From positions 124,001 through 188,000 of the forward strand of contig NZ_VKDC01000008.1 of the NCBI RefSeq assembly GCF_007097395.1: DNA of 64,000 bases, given 5' to 3'. How positions within the stretch are numbered: the first letter of the stretch is position 1; each line of letters starts with the position of its first letter. The stretch comes from Fulvivirga sp. M361. Lineage in GTDB: Bacteria; Bacteroidota; Bacteroidia; Cytophagales; Cyclobacteriaceae. Under the pieces are notes generated by a model. That model did no database searches and was not told the DNA's origin. It worked only from the letters and a program-made list of their open reading frames with translations. The position numbers and the translations under genes are program-made. Of this stretch, positions 34,160 to 43,512 are shown one piece after another.

Positions 34160-36688
34160 TTAATGTTCCAGCACATAGCGTACATTTTCTGAGATAGTTT
34201 TGATACCCTTCTCTGTCTCTTTCTTTGTAAGGTATAGGTTGCCCTCACCATCATAATAGAAGAAAGTCCCAAAGTTCTCTTCGTCCAGCACAGCTTGCAG
34301 TCGGTAATCAGTAAGGCTATATACATAGGACTGCATATTACCTTTCGCAGGATGCAACCTCAGATCATCGTACCAGGCGGTACCTGTACTGCCGGCTTTG
34401 AAGCTAAGCTCCATTTTAGGATTGTTCAATGGGCTGGTGAATGTTCCTGTCACCTGCTGCCACCCCTCTATGATCTTACCGGCAGGTTCTGCCATAAAAC
34501 TTCCCGCCAACACATCATTTTGATCCTTAAAAGTAATTTCAACACCTAATCCATCAGCCAGCTCAGGAGTGCTGAGATGCTCATTATTGACAGACACCCA
34601 GGCACTAATATGATAGGACTTCCCGGAATCTAAGCGCAACAGACTTTGCTCATAGATTTTGTTATTCGTCACTTTCAAGCTATGCTCACCACTATGTGAA
34701 ATAGTATTGTCCAGATCAGGACTGATGATAGGTTGCAGCTCATTGCGCAACATCACATAGCCGCGCCAAAAGCCTTCAAAAAGCGCCCTGCGTAGAACCA
34801 ATATAGACCATTCTGGTGTAAGTGGGTGTTCTCGACGACAGACAATCTCATTGTCACGTATATATCTGTATCCGAAAAAGGGGAAGAAACTATAAAAATA
34901 ATTCCTTCCAAATACGTCTACCTTATCAAAGCCTTCGAGTTCTTTCAGACTGGCCTTCACTACCACAATGTGTTTATAGTTGTATTCTGTTCCAAACCAG
35001 CGATAACGTGGTATAGGCTGATTGCCAAATATCCAGTTGCCCGAAGCCTTGCCAGTCAGGTATTCAAACCCGGTAAAGGCCATTTCATCATTACGCATGT
35101 TAACACCGTTAGCTGATGGGAAATGGCCTCCGTAATCGTACAGTGCCGCATTGTATACACCCAGCACGTTCCTGTTTTCTAATTCGTAGCTGTAAGGACT
35201 GTATACTGTCATTGTGTTGGCCTTTATCCAATTAGGTATGGCATCAAGTGCAGCAAACTCCCAGTTAAATTGCTCTAATTCATACGAGCCGTCTTTCGAC
35301 AAAGAAAGTGTGGGTGATTGCTTCCGGTCTACTTCATAGGCATGTGTTCCTTCCATACGCCATACACCCTGACTACCGTTCAAATATCCGGACTGGTTGG
35401 CCTGTGTCTGGACTTCATGCTGCAGTGGCCATGTATCTGAATATGTTGATGCCACATTGGATAATACCTCTTTTTTGATGGCTGAGCGAACATTGATAAG
35501 AGTATCTACAAAGAGGTTTTCATCCGGGTCCAATACAATTTGTTTCTTGATAGATAAGCTATTTCCTGTGCAGGCCCCGCATTGGTAAAATACATTCAGG
35601 GTTACGGTGTAGGTACCAGGTGCATTATAGCTATGCAACGGGTTTCTCTCATTGGATGTGGTTCCATCTCCAAAATCCCATTGATGAAATACCCTGCAAT
35701 TCTGAGGGTTATCCACTTCCATCTCAAAATCAATGGCACAAAGCAGGTTTTTATGCTTAAAGTCTACACGCACATCTTCTAAGGTGGAAGCATCAAACCG
35801 GTAACAACGATTATCCAGGTGATCAACACCGCTTACCTGGAATGCGTCAATGTATTCGCTACCAGGCTTACCAAACCTACCTATCTGGTAGTAAAAACAT
35901 GCTCCGGCACCTTGTCCGTTATTCAGTCCTACTGTTGCAGCTATGCCATAAAAGCCATTGCCACTACCTGATGCATCCCCTGTAGTCCATTGCATATCGC
36001 CATAGTAGAAGGCTGTATTATTACCGGCCCCAATAATAGGATCGGTCCCATCCGTAATCACCAGCTTGAAGGTATTGGTTTTATCAGTTTTTTGATTGTA
36101 ATATCCTACCTTATACCAGATCACAGTAAAACGAGTAGCTTCTGCCTTGTAAAACACTCTCCCGTTACCAACGCCACGGGTATCTACATCCGCCCAAAAA
36201 GGAGCAATCATATCAAAGGAAGAAGGGAAACCGGTAGACGTATAGGTGGCGTTCGATGCGTTAAATGAAATGTTACCGTTATTATTTACATATACCTGGC
36301 TGTAATTATTGCCAAAGAAGTTAAAGGTAAACGGTAACGGAACGGCACTACTGGATTCATCATCGTTTACGGGTAGTACCTGATAAGAAGGATCAAACCA
36401 TGGATTTTCAATGCTACAAGAAAAGCTTTGTTGTAAGGCAGCACTCTGATTACTAATAGTCTTGGGCTCAGAAGCAGCTACACCCTGCACACGGGCGACT
36501 TTTGTACTGGCATCGAGCAGTACAGGATAGTTTTTTTGTCTTGGAACCTGGGCAGGTTGCCTGATCAAACCTTCTGCTTTCAGTCGATCATACTCTTTCG
36601 TACCTGGTTGGGGGTTATTCTGTGCATTAGTCGTTATCCATTGAACAGAAAGAGCTAGGTAGAGTGTAAAGATAAATGTTGGTTTCAT
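34160..36688 (-). CDS. Secreted NIDO-PKD-CBM protein with RHS-like tail
   Basis: 842 residues with a signal peptide (about 1-22). A NIDO-like (nidogen) domain lies at about 90-290 (PLPFTFNFFGNNYSQVYVNN, DMIAPFWADVDTRG), a PKD domain at about 315-385 (WDFGDGTTSNERNP), a long unassigned beta-rich middle, and a CBM-like sandwich at about 660-790 (SGEHSLKVTNNK, TAWYDDLRLHPAKG). The end, YSLTDYRLQAVLDEENFGTFFYYDGEGN, is the YD-like stretch that follows such CBM modules in Bacteroidota RHS proteins. It lies 11 bases after the 1610-residue shell gene. It is probably an accessory shell or adhesin of the toxin particle. Confidence 0.65.
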   Translation of the reverse strand: MKPTFIFTLYLALSVQWITTNAQNNPQPGTKEYDRLKAEGLIRQPAQVPRQKNYPVLLDASTKVARVQGVAASEPKTISNQSAALQQSFSCSIENPWFDPSYQVLPVNDDESSSAVPLPFTFNFFGNNYSQVYVNNNGNISFNASNATYTSTGFPSSFDMIAPFWADVDTRGVGNGRVFYKAEATRFTVIWYKVGYYNQKTDKTNTFKLVITDGTDPIIGAGNNTAFYYGDMQWTTGDASGSGNGFYGIAATVGLNNGQGAGACFYYQIGRFGKPGSEYIDAFQVSGVDHLDNRCYRFDASTLEDVRVDFKHKNLLCAIDFEMEVDNPQNCRVFHQWDFGDGTTSNERNPLHSYNAPGTYTVTLNVFYQCGACTGNSLSIKKQIVLDPDENLFVDTLINVRSAIKKEVLSNVASTYSDTWPLQHEVQTQANQSGYLNGSQGVWRMEGTHAYEVDRKQSPTLSLSKDGSYELEQFNWEFAALDAIPNWIKANTMTVYSPYSYELENRNVLGVYNAALYDYGGHFPSANGVNMRNDEMAFTGFEYLTGKASGNWIFGNQPIPRYRWFGTEYNYKHIVVVKASLKELEGFDKVDVFGRNYFYSFFPFFGYRYIRDNEIVCRREHPLTPEWSILVLRRALFEGFWRGYVMLRNELQPIISPDLDNTISHSGEHSLKVTNNKIYEQSLLRLDSGKSYHISAWVSVNNEHLSTPELADGLGVEITFKDQNDVLAGSFMAEPAGKIIEGWQQVTGTFTSPLNNPKMELSFKAGSTGTAWYDDLRLHPAKGNMQSYVYSLTDYRLQAVLDEENFGTFFYYDGEGNLYLTKKETEKGIKTISENVRYVLEH

Positions 36689-36699
36689 GGTGGGGGTGA

Positions 36700-39600
36700 T
36701 TAATATGCTTTCGGTATGGACACGGTCTTCTGATAAGTTCTACTTCCCTGGTTGATTGAGGGGTCTACCAGTGAGGTAATAGTACTGGCTTTGGCCGTCA
36801 ATTGGTTACGGAAACCGGCCCTTATTATCATGCACTTATATTCGCTGGCAGTTAGTGGGGTATCACAATACAGGATGCGTAACCCGTCTTCTTCGCCATT
36901 AAATACAGCCCGTGAAAGAGGGGCCGTCAGCTCTCCGTTAAAATCATAGAGTAATAGTTCATCACCTGCTTGTAAGTAAGTGCTATTTGAACTGGAAGTG
37001 GCAAAACTGTAGAGATCCGGTTTAAAAGGATTAACTACCACATTGTTGATAGTAAAGGTAAAGCCTGAGTTTTGGTAAGCGGCCCCCATACCCTGATACT
37101 GCGTGTATGCCGGCAGAGTATAGTTGTAAATCGGATCGTCAAAATTATTATTAGCTGAGGTAAGCAACACCTGGCCTGTGATCTTATCCCATTTTAAATT
37201 GTTGGTTTTCACCAGTGAGCCTCCATCAAAAGCTTCAATACTTTCTAATATTCCTGATTTGAAAATAACTTTGTTAGTAACAGCCGTTTTGAGATCGCTG
37301 GTACTTTTGGCTACCCTGGGCCAGACCGTAGGGACAGGTATAGGAATAATGGCAAATAGTATAGGGATGTAGACAATGTCCACGTTGAGCATGGCACCCC
37401 CCGTCCAGGCATTGTCCTCATAATGCCGCATATCCATAAAAAACTCCGTTTCCTGACCAAGCGTAACTTTGGATATCGCGCTATTTTGCAAATCACCCGC
37501 AGCGGCCAGGCTCAATGTACCTGATCCGTCTTCTTTGAACACGTTCATAAGTTCGTTCACCCTTTCTCTTTGGTAGATACGTGGTTTAGTATGATAATTA
37601 TACTGTACCCAGGAAATGGCTTCCGGCTCTATAGCACCGGTTTTATCCTGGCGGTAGTTGCTTGTCTTCTTTTGCCTTCCGTGCATATCATTGGTCACTA
37701 TGCTGTACCCCTGTGAACTAGCCAGTTTAGATATACTGATATTACCAAGAAAGGGTACCAGCACCGATAGTTTATAAGGCTTGTTACTTTTTTCGGTCTC
37801 ATCAGTAATGATTGGAAAGTCCCTGGCTGTGTAAAACTCATGTACTGTAAGCCCGGTCGTTCCATAGCCTATCCCCTGGCCGGAAGGAAATAATGGTTTA
37901 CCGTCTGATAGATTAATGTTTTTCACCTCCTTCCCTGCATGATAGGCAGAAGCCAGACTACTCACCTGTACCTTGCTATAACCCACCCTGGCGCCTGGAT
38001 AGTAGGATTCATTGATAGGATATTCAAAATAAAGGTTATTATCGGTACGTAATGGCACACTCTGGACGTATTTTTTAGCATAGCGCAGTGGTATTTCTTC
38101 TCCACCGATCAACGGTTCGTAAGCGGCCACACCGCTACTGATGATTTTTCCGTTTTCTTCTGTAGTATATTCATATACTTCTCCATAAATTCCTTCTTCG
38201 TCATGTTCCCACTGGTCTTTCATGGTGATCTGGCGTACCCTCAGGCCTCCACCATATTTGATCTTATCAGGGGATTTGAGTCGTATCCAGGATTTATTAG
38301 CCACTACTTCCCTACCCCATTTTTTATTGTAACAATAACGGTAAAACCCTTCGAAGATCTGGCGTATTTGGGCACCGATACCTGCCAGACTTTTGATCTG
38401 ACCGATGCGCTTACCCGTGCTATTGGTTTGCTCCAATTTCCTCCCTGAGTTGGTAAGTTCCGGCTGATTCGTGCGTAAATGCTGGAAGGTTCGTAGTGAA
38501 AACGGATGATATCCTTCTTCTGATTTTACATGAAAATACCCAAATACATACTCTCCTGAACCATCTTTTTCCAACCCCATGGGTTGAGCAAAATCTATAT
38601 CTGCGTAACCCGAAATATATTCATGAAAATTTTCAGATGACGTACGCAGATTAATGAATGATTTAAAATATAACTGCCGGGTTTCCTCGTCAAGGTAGCG
38701 AAGTACTTCTCCACGATGTTCAGTAGCGGGTAAATTTCCAGGCAATGATTTTTCAAGCGCAAACCGTATCTTCATGTTGTCTTTGCTGAGCAGAAACTTA
38801 TTTTTCAATGCTCCTGTAGAAACCGTATAAGGATCAACAATGTCGGTCATTTGCATGGCAGTTTTATGCTGCACATACGCGTAGTCATCACTTTCATAGT
38901 CGATAACTACTTTTCCACCTGATGGCAAGGTAATCTCCTTTAAGCTCCAGGCTGCCATATTTTGGTCTATTTCCGGCTTCATGGCCGGGTCTTGTTCTAC
39001 ATAAGGAAAGTCCCGATTTTTTCTAAAATCACCCGGCGGATAAGACTTATAGTTACCCCAGCGGTCATAAGCATAAAAATCATATCGGGGATTATTACTA
39101 TGGTAGGTAAATTCATAAGGATTTAATCGTCCACGTTGGCTGTTGCCGTATTCGAACCATAGTTTTTTGAGCGTCAGCTTACCGGTACCCGAAGCGTTGT
39201 TAAAAACACCCGGGCAGAGTGAGTAATCATATTCAAACCGAACGGAACGAATGGGGTAAGCATTTCCTGTAGCACGGGTAAACAACCTGATCCTGTCCAA
39301 TGCATAAAGTCGTGCACCTTTGTTGTTACTATCTTGAAGTTTGGAAGAAACTCCCCTGCCATCATTGCGTTGACTTATTTCAAATGTAGCGATGTGTGAT
39401 TTAGTCTCCGCCTTGGTCAGATACCATATTTCTTTTTCGCCATACGTAAAATATCCTTTATCATCACGCGGATCTGTGATCCAACCTTCCTGGAAATGGG
39501 CCTGAGAATACGGGTCGCGCCACTTGTAAGGGTTGGCACCATCTGCCATTTTACGATAGGTGAACTTCACCCAATAACCCAGATCATCTTCACTGAGACC

Positions 39601-41532
39601 GTTGCCTGTCACATCCACGTAATCGGCGCCAATAATGGACGTCAAAAGATAGGAGTGCGCATATGCCGGTAGTTCTGTTCTCTTTAGATATTTTCGGGTA
39701 CCGCTGTACTCAAAAGACGGATCCTGACCGCCGTTATTACCTACATTTACCCGGGCGGTCTGACCGGGCTGCTTACGTACGCTATGGTTTACTTCTTCCT
39801 GGTGCAGGTTATAAGCAGGCAACCCATAATTATAACGCAGCCCCTCTGTGCTTAAAGCAGTAAAACCTGCTATATGATGTCCCGGCAGCCCCGACCGGTT
39901 GTATTTTCTTTCGGTACCCAGCCGATCGATGTAATCAATTTTAAAATGAGTAACTGTTTCCTGTGAGCCACTGATCAGTTGCTCATTTGTAATGGGTTGA
40001 ATGACCTGGCTTCTTGACTTTCTACTTCGGTTGGTGCTACTATTTGAAGGTGCTGTTTTGCTCCAGCCTCTTCTTTCCAATGTGCTGGTAAGCGAAGGGT
40101 TTCTCCTGCTACCACCCAGTCGTAATTTGACCGCTTCATCACCACCAATGTTCGTAATAGTGTTAAGAGCTTCTGCGGTAGGCTCACCATGTCCCTTGAA
40201 ATACCAGGGTTCATAGATCTGGTTAATGCTCTTTTGCTGAAAGGCCGCCTTGGACGTCATCTGGTTATTTTCCGACCAAAGCCCCGAAGTGGATTTGGAG
40301 TGATTTACTTCCAAACTGACACCACCATGAGAAGCTGCAGGGGCCACATCCACTCCAACAGACCCTCCTGTAGATGTTGAAACCGTTTTAGGGTCAAATA
40401 CTCTACCATAATCATTGCGTAATGGCCGGTACATAGCGGAAAGGCCCTGACCGTTAACACTGTAAATATCATATGTCAAAGATGGGATGGCGAGGTTGGG
40501 TGATTCTTTCAGCACTTGCCCGTCTTTTTCTCTATTGAAATCCAACAGGTCTTCATCGCTGGTGGAATGCTGATAGTTCAGGTATCCGTACGCGTTGGAC
40601 CGCACTCTTTTTTTATTGTCTTTCAGCCATTGTTCATTGTAAAACCCCTTTATGTAAGGCGCTCCGAAAATCCCCCACCATGATCCTCCCGGCTTGAAGG
40701 TGGCCGCTATGTTCACATTACGCATAGGCATGCTGATCTGCGGCGTGTAAGACGGATGTGCCAATGACAGTGTTGTACCCCATTTATTGGTAACACTGGT
40801 TTTCCCCAGCTTCATAGGTTTTCGTTCATGTGTTGCAGAAACATTTTGCAACCCTTGTTTTGAATGATATTCAGCACCCAGCCCGGTGGAACCTATTTTT
40901 GAATCCAGGCTCAATGAAGGACTTACCCCTACACCTTCTTTAGGATCAAGCGTAATGTTCAACCCGACTCCCCCGGTCATGGATTTATTGATAGATTGTT
41001 CATAGCCGATTGAGGCATCGATACTGTATCCCATGCCTGTGTAATTGTTATGGGATACATTAAATCCCATTTTTAAGGAAAAGTTGTCACTCCCGAACAC
41101 CTCCACTCCTGCTCCGGCTCCCAGTCCTACGGTAACACTTGGCTCAATCGACGTTTTAGTATGGACAGGGTCTCCTTTAAACTCATCAGGTAATCCACGC
41201 ATCTGACGATTAATAGCACCTGGGTTTAAGTTAAAACCTAAACCTACCCAACTGGCTTCCTGATCCATACCTATCCCTGAGTTATAGTGCAAATTGAAAG
41301 GATATCCACCATCGGGTCCCGGTAGTTCAAACAGAGGGATGTTATAGCTAAAATCGCCACTGAAAAGATCCACCATGTCGGATACTCCTGCGGGCTGAAA
41401 GCTCCGGACCTCCGGTTGGCTGGGACCTGATGTTAAAGCCAGTGCCACACCGGTCTGGATAAATTCAAAAAACATCAAACTGGTTAAGAATATGGCGATA
41501 GGCCGCTTTTTTCGGTAGAGTAATCGTATCAT
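36700..41532 (-). CDS. Large SpvB/Tc-B-like secreted shell protein
   Basis: 1610 residues with an N-terminal membrane/signal segment (about 12-32). The region VRSFQPAGVSDMVDLFSGDF then ELPGPDGGYPFNLHYNSGIG, MDQEASWVGLGFNLNPGAIN and RQMRGLPDEFKGD (about 40-120) is the conserved start of the giant Bacteroidota proteins that accompany RHS toxins. Further YD-like units occur in the middle (YDRWGNYKSYPPGDF; LPSGGKVVIDYES). There is no Hint domain and no C-terminal toxin. I infer that it forms the cocoon-like shell (B component) and the 2502-residue protein the toxin-bearing part (C component). Its start overlaps the lipoprotein gene by four bases (ATGA). Confidence 0.65.
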   Translation of the reverse strand: MIRLLYRKKRPIAIFLTSLMFFEFIQTGVALALTSGPSQPEVRSFQPAGVSDMVDLFSGDFSYNIPLFELPGPDGGYPFNLHYNSGIGMDQEASWVGLGFNLNPGAINRQMRGLPDEFKGDPVHTKTSIEPSVTVGLGAGAGVEVFGSDNFSLKMGFNVSHNNYTGMGYSIDASIGYEQSINKSMTGGVGLNITLDPKEGVGVSPSLSLDSKIGSTGLGAEYHSKQGLQNVSATHERKPMKLGKTSVTNKWGTTLSLAHPSYTPQISMPMRNVNIAATFKPGGSWWGIFGAPYIKGFYNEQWLKDNKKRVRSNAYGYLNYQHSTSDEDLLDFNREKDGQVLKESPNLAIPSLTYDIYSVNGQGLSAMYRPLRNDYGRVFDPKTVSTSTGGSVGVDVAPAASHGGVSLEVNHSKSTSGLWSENNQMTSKAAFQQKSINQIYEPWYFKGHGEPTAEALNTITNIGGDEAVKLRLGGSRRNPSLTSTLERRGWSKTAPSNSSTNRSRKSRSQVIQPITNEQLISGSQETVTHFKIDYIDRLGTERKYNRSGLPGHHIAGFTALSTEGLRYNYGLPAYNLHQEEVNHSVRKQPGQTARVNVGNNGGQDPSFEYSGTRKYLKRTELPAYAHSYLLTSIIGADYVDVTGNGLSEDDLGYWVKFTYRKMADGANPYKWRDPYSQAHFQEGWITDPRDDKGYFTYGEKEIWYLTKAETKSHIATFEISQRNDGRGVSSKLQDSNNKGARLYALDRIRLFTRATGNAYPIRSVRFEYDYSLCPGVFNNASGTGKLTLKKLWFEYGNSQRGRLNPYEFTYHSNNPRYDFYAYDRWGNYKSYPPGDFRKNRDFPYVEQDPAMKPEIDQNMAAWSLKEITLPSGGKVVIDYESDDYAYVQHKTAMQMTDIVDPYTVSTGALKNKFLLSKDNMKIRFALEKSLPGNLPATEHRGEVLRYLDEETRQLYFKSFINLRTSSENFHEYISGYADIDFAQPMGLEKDGSGEYVFGYFHVKSEEGYHPFSLRTFQHLRTNQPELTNSGRKLEQTNSTGKRIGQIKSLAGIGAQIRQIFEGFYRYCYNKKWGREVVANKSWIRLKSPDKIKYGGGLRVRQITMKDQWEHDEEGIYGEVYEYTTEENGKIISSGVAAYEPLIGGEEIPLRYAKKYVQSVPLRTDNNLYFEYPINESYYPGARVGYSKVQVSSLASAYHAGKEVKNINLSDGKPLFPSGQGIGYGTTGLTVHEFYTARDFPIITDETEKSNKPYKLSVLVPFLGNISISKLASSQGYSIVTNDMHGRQKKTSNYRQDKTGAIEPEAISWVQYNYHTKPRIYQRERVNELMNVFKEDGSGTLSLAAAGDLQNSAISKVTLGQETEFFMDMRHYEDNAWTGGAMLNVDIVYIPILFAIIPIPVPTVWPRVAKSTSDLKTAVTNKVIFKSGILESIEAFDGGSLVKTNNLKWDKITGQVLLTSANNNFDDPIYNYTLPAYTQYQGMGAAYQNSGFTFTINNVVVNPFKPDLYSFATSSSNSTYLQAGDELLLYDFNGELTAPLSRAVFNGEEDGLRILYCDTPLTASEYKCMIIRAGFRNQLTAKASTITSLVDPSINQGSRTYQKTVSIPKAY

Positions 41533-42131
41533 AATTGGAGGGTTGGAATGTTATCTTTGGAAATTCTTATTTTAATCGGCAGGCTTCCAAAAACAGAAGA
41601 CTCTATTACCACCACTGCATCCTTACCTGGAGTAATTTCTTCTTCAAAACCGAGCAGGAATGTTCTGCCAGGCATTAGTCCGCTTGCCTTTTCAAAGTGA
41701 TATAATACGCAGGGCACTTTAGTCTTATTCACTTCCAGATAGATGTCATTTTGAAAGCTATAAGAAAAGTAATACAGACGTCTTTGCTTTTCTTTGACAT
41801 TATTTACCGCACTACTGATAAGCTCTTTATCCTTATTTTCTGAGGAAATAGTGAGTTTGTAATATTGTAAGGAATTATCCCGGGTTCTTTTTTTTACAGA
41901 AGAGGGAGTGGTATTACTTTCATTTCGCTGCAGTCTGAGGTAGTCCTCCGGCATATATTGTATATCAAACGTGTAACCACCATAGACTCTTTTAGCATGT
42001 AGTCCATTCTCATAATCCTGTACCCATTTTCTGTAATGTTCCGAGTCTATTTTATCGGAACATGCGGAGAGTACAAGTGCTAAACATAGACCTGTAGTAG
42101 CAACTAATAAGTAGTTACAGTTTATCTTCAT
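41529..42131 (-). CDS. Lipoprotein in the RHS locus
   Basis: 200 residues with a lipobox LSACSD, Cys at about 24. After it the sequence is beta-rich with no recognised domain; KKRTRDNSLQYYKL and NNVKEKQRRLYYFSYS are charged strands. The start overlaps the Skp-like gene by 17 bases and its end overlaps the shell gene by four, so the three are translationally coupled. It may anchor or guide the 1610-residue protein at the outer membrane. Role inferred from coupling. Confidence 0.6.
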   Translation of the reverse strand: MKINCNYLLVATTGLCLALVLSACSDKIDSEHYRKWVQDYENGLHAKRVYGGYTFDIQYMPEDYLRLQRNESNTTPSSVKKRTRDNSLQYYKLTISSENKDKELISSAVNNVKEKQRRLYYFSYSFQNDIYLEVNKTKVPCVLYHFEKASGLMPGRTFLLGFEEEITPGKDAVVVIESSVFGSLPIKIRISKDNIPTLQL

Positions 42132-42612
42132 AATGATCGTTCATGTATTGTATTAGTTCCTTTGTTACATTTTTGGCATTGTTTGCGTACATCAAGTTTC
42201 CATCACCTGTAGCTCCAAAAATGAATTCGTATCCACGTTCCTGTCCAAATTGACTCACATATTCATTGATTTGCTTCCAAAGATCCATTTGGTACTGCTC
42301 TGCTATGGTTTTTTCCTCATGTGTAAACTGTAGCTGTGCTTTTTCGTAGGCATTTTTCAGACTTTCATTGCCATTATTTCTGAGCAAAAGTGATTTCATG
42401 GAATCCAGCTTTTGTCGGTTGGTCTGGCTTATAGACAACAGTTTTTTCTCCAGATCAGTACGTGCATGAAAAGCCTGATAGATCTCTTGATTGATGACAT
42501 ATGCTTTTTTATCTGCTTGATCTATGGCATATTCAGTTCGAAAGAATAAGGCCAGAAGCAATCCCAAAATGATTAAATTGATGGTCAAAACCAGGTAGTT
42601 ATATTTCATCAT
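42115..42612 (-). CDS. Membrane-anchored Skp/OmpH-like chaperone
   Basis: 165 residues. An N-terminal membrane segment (about 5-23) is followed by a long coiled coil (about 30-110) and the C-terminal Skp-type end: GYEFIFGATGDGNLMYANNA then VTKELIQYMNDHYE. This closing block is the hallmark of OmpH/Skp periplasmic chaperones. The usual cleavable signal is replaced by what looks like a permanent anchor. It precedes and overlaps the lipoprotein gene. A chaperone coupled with a 1610-residue secreted protein suggests a dedicated export helper; inferred. Confidence 0.75.
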   Translation of the reverse strand: MMKYNYLVLTINLIILGLLLALFFRTEYAIDQADKKAYVINQEIYQAFHARTDLEKKLLSISQTNRQKLDSMKSLLLRNNGNESLKNAYEKAQLQFTHEEKTIAEQYQMDLWKQINEYVSQFGQERGYEFIFGATGDGNLMYANNAKNVTKELIQYMNDHYEDKL

Positions 42613-42662
42613 TGTTAGTTTATTATCTTGCTGTCAGCATTTAATCCCTTTACTATCTCACT

Positions 42663-43460
42663 TTATTGTTTATTTACTGCTCCCATGGTCTTGGAAAGCG
42701 GCTCTATGAATATAGAGTGATATACTTTTTCTTCTTTCTGACAATTAACACTGACCACTTTATTCAACTTATTACCACAGGCGTCCTCTATTTGAGCCAT
42801 CACATGATATGCCGGAGTGGCATCCACGGTTACAGACATTCCTTTGCCCGGGCCATCAATTTTTTCCAGACGTGGCAGGTAAAGGAAGTCGCTCATCTGT
42901 TCATTCAGAACGAACCATTGTACCTGGTAAGGAGTACGGCCACCGGACAGTATTACATAAAATTCTATGAGGTTGTCTGTAAATGATTCGCAACTTAGAT
43001 TCATCGGATTGACGATGATTTCAGCATTCGGTTTATCCTCTGTTGGCGGCCCCTTCAGGCTAAAAGCTGTATGATGTGTGACCCCGGCTTCATCAATGGC
43101 CTCTGCAAAATAGACCTGTTCCACCTTCAAAAAGTCTATCTCAATATTGTAATAGTTGAGACCATAAGATTTGCTAAGCTTATAATGTCCAACTTCCTGC
43201 CGCTTCCAGTCATAAATAGTTACCGGTAGGAAATCAAGTGTATTGATAGCATCAAAATACTTGATACTCCATACATTATCAGGTAGCTGATGTATCGTGT
43301 TGGTGTTGATATTCAGATCAATGAAGTAGGAAGCTTCATGATCAGGTATGTCGGTAATCTTCTGTGTGAGACCAGGGTAAAAACCGGTCATCAGGAACAT
43401 TAGTAACGGAACAAAACGTGCCTTACTAATATGGCGTATCTTTTGGGGTGGGGGGATCAT
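42663..43460 (-). CDS. Secreted protein with SprB-repeat-like domain
   Basis: 265 residues with an N-terminal basic then hydrophobic stretch (about 14-32; signal-like, ending GLTQ). The middle is unassigned. At about 150-240 the pattern NLSCESFTDNLIEFYVILSG, then GRTPYQVQWF, then AQIEDACGN resembles the SprB-type repeat (G.SPY.Y.W ... V.D..GC), which occurs in gliding adhesins. No T9SS tail is visible. It lies 50 bases before the Skp-like gene in the same direction. Surface location is inferred. Confidence 0.5.
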   Translation of the reverse strand: MIPPPQKIRHISKARFVPLLMFLMTGFYPGLTQKITDIPDHEASYFIDLNINTNTIHQLPDNVWSIKYFDAINTLDFLPVTIYDWKRQEVGHYKLSKSYGLNYYNIEIDFLKVEQVYFAEAIDEAGVTHHTAFSLKGPPTEDKPNAEIIVNPMNLSCESFTDNLIEFYVILSGGRTPYQVQWFVLNEQMSDFLYLPRLEKIDGPGKGMSVTVDATPAYHVMAQIEDACGNKLNKVVSVNCQKEEKVYHSIFIEPLSKTMGAVNKQ

Positions 43461-43512
43461 GTTAACGTAGGGGTTTCGTTAGTTATTTTAATTCAGGTAT
43501 CACTTATTTTGC

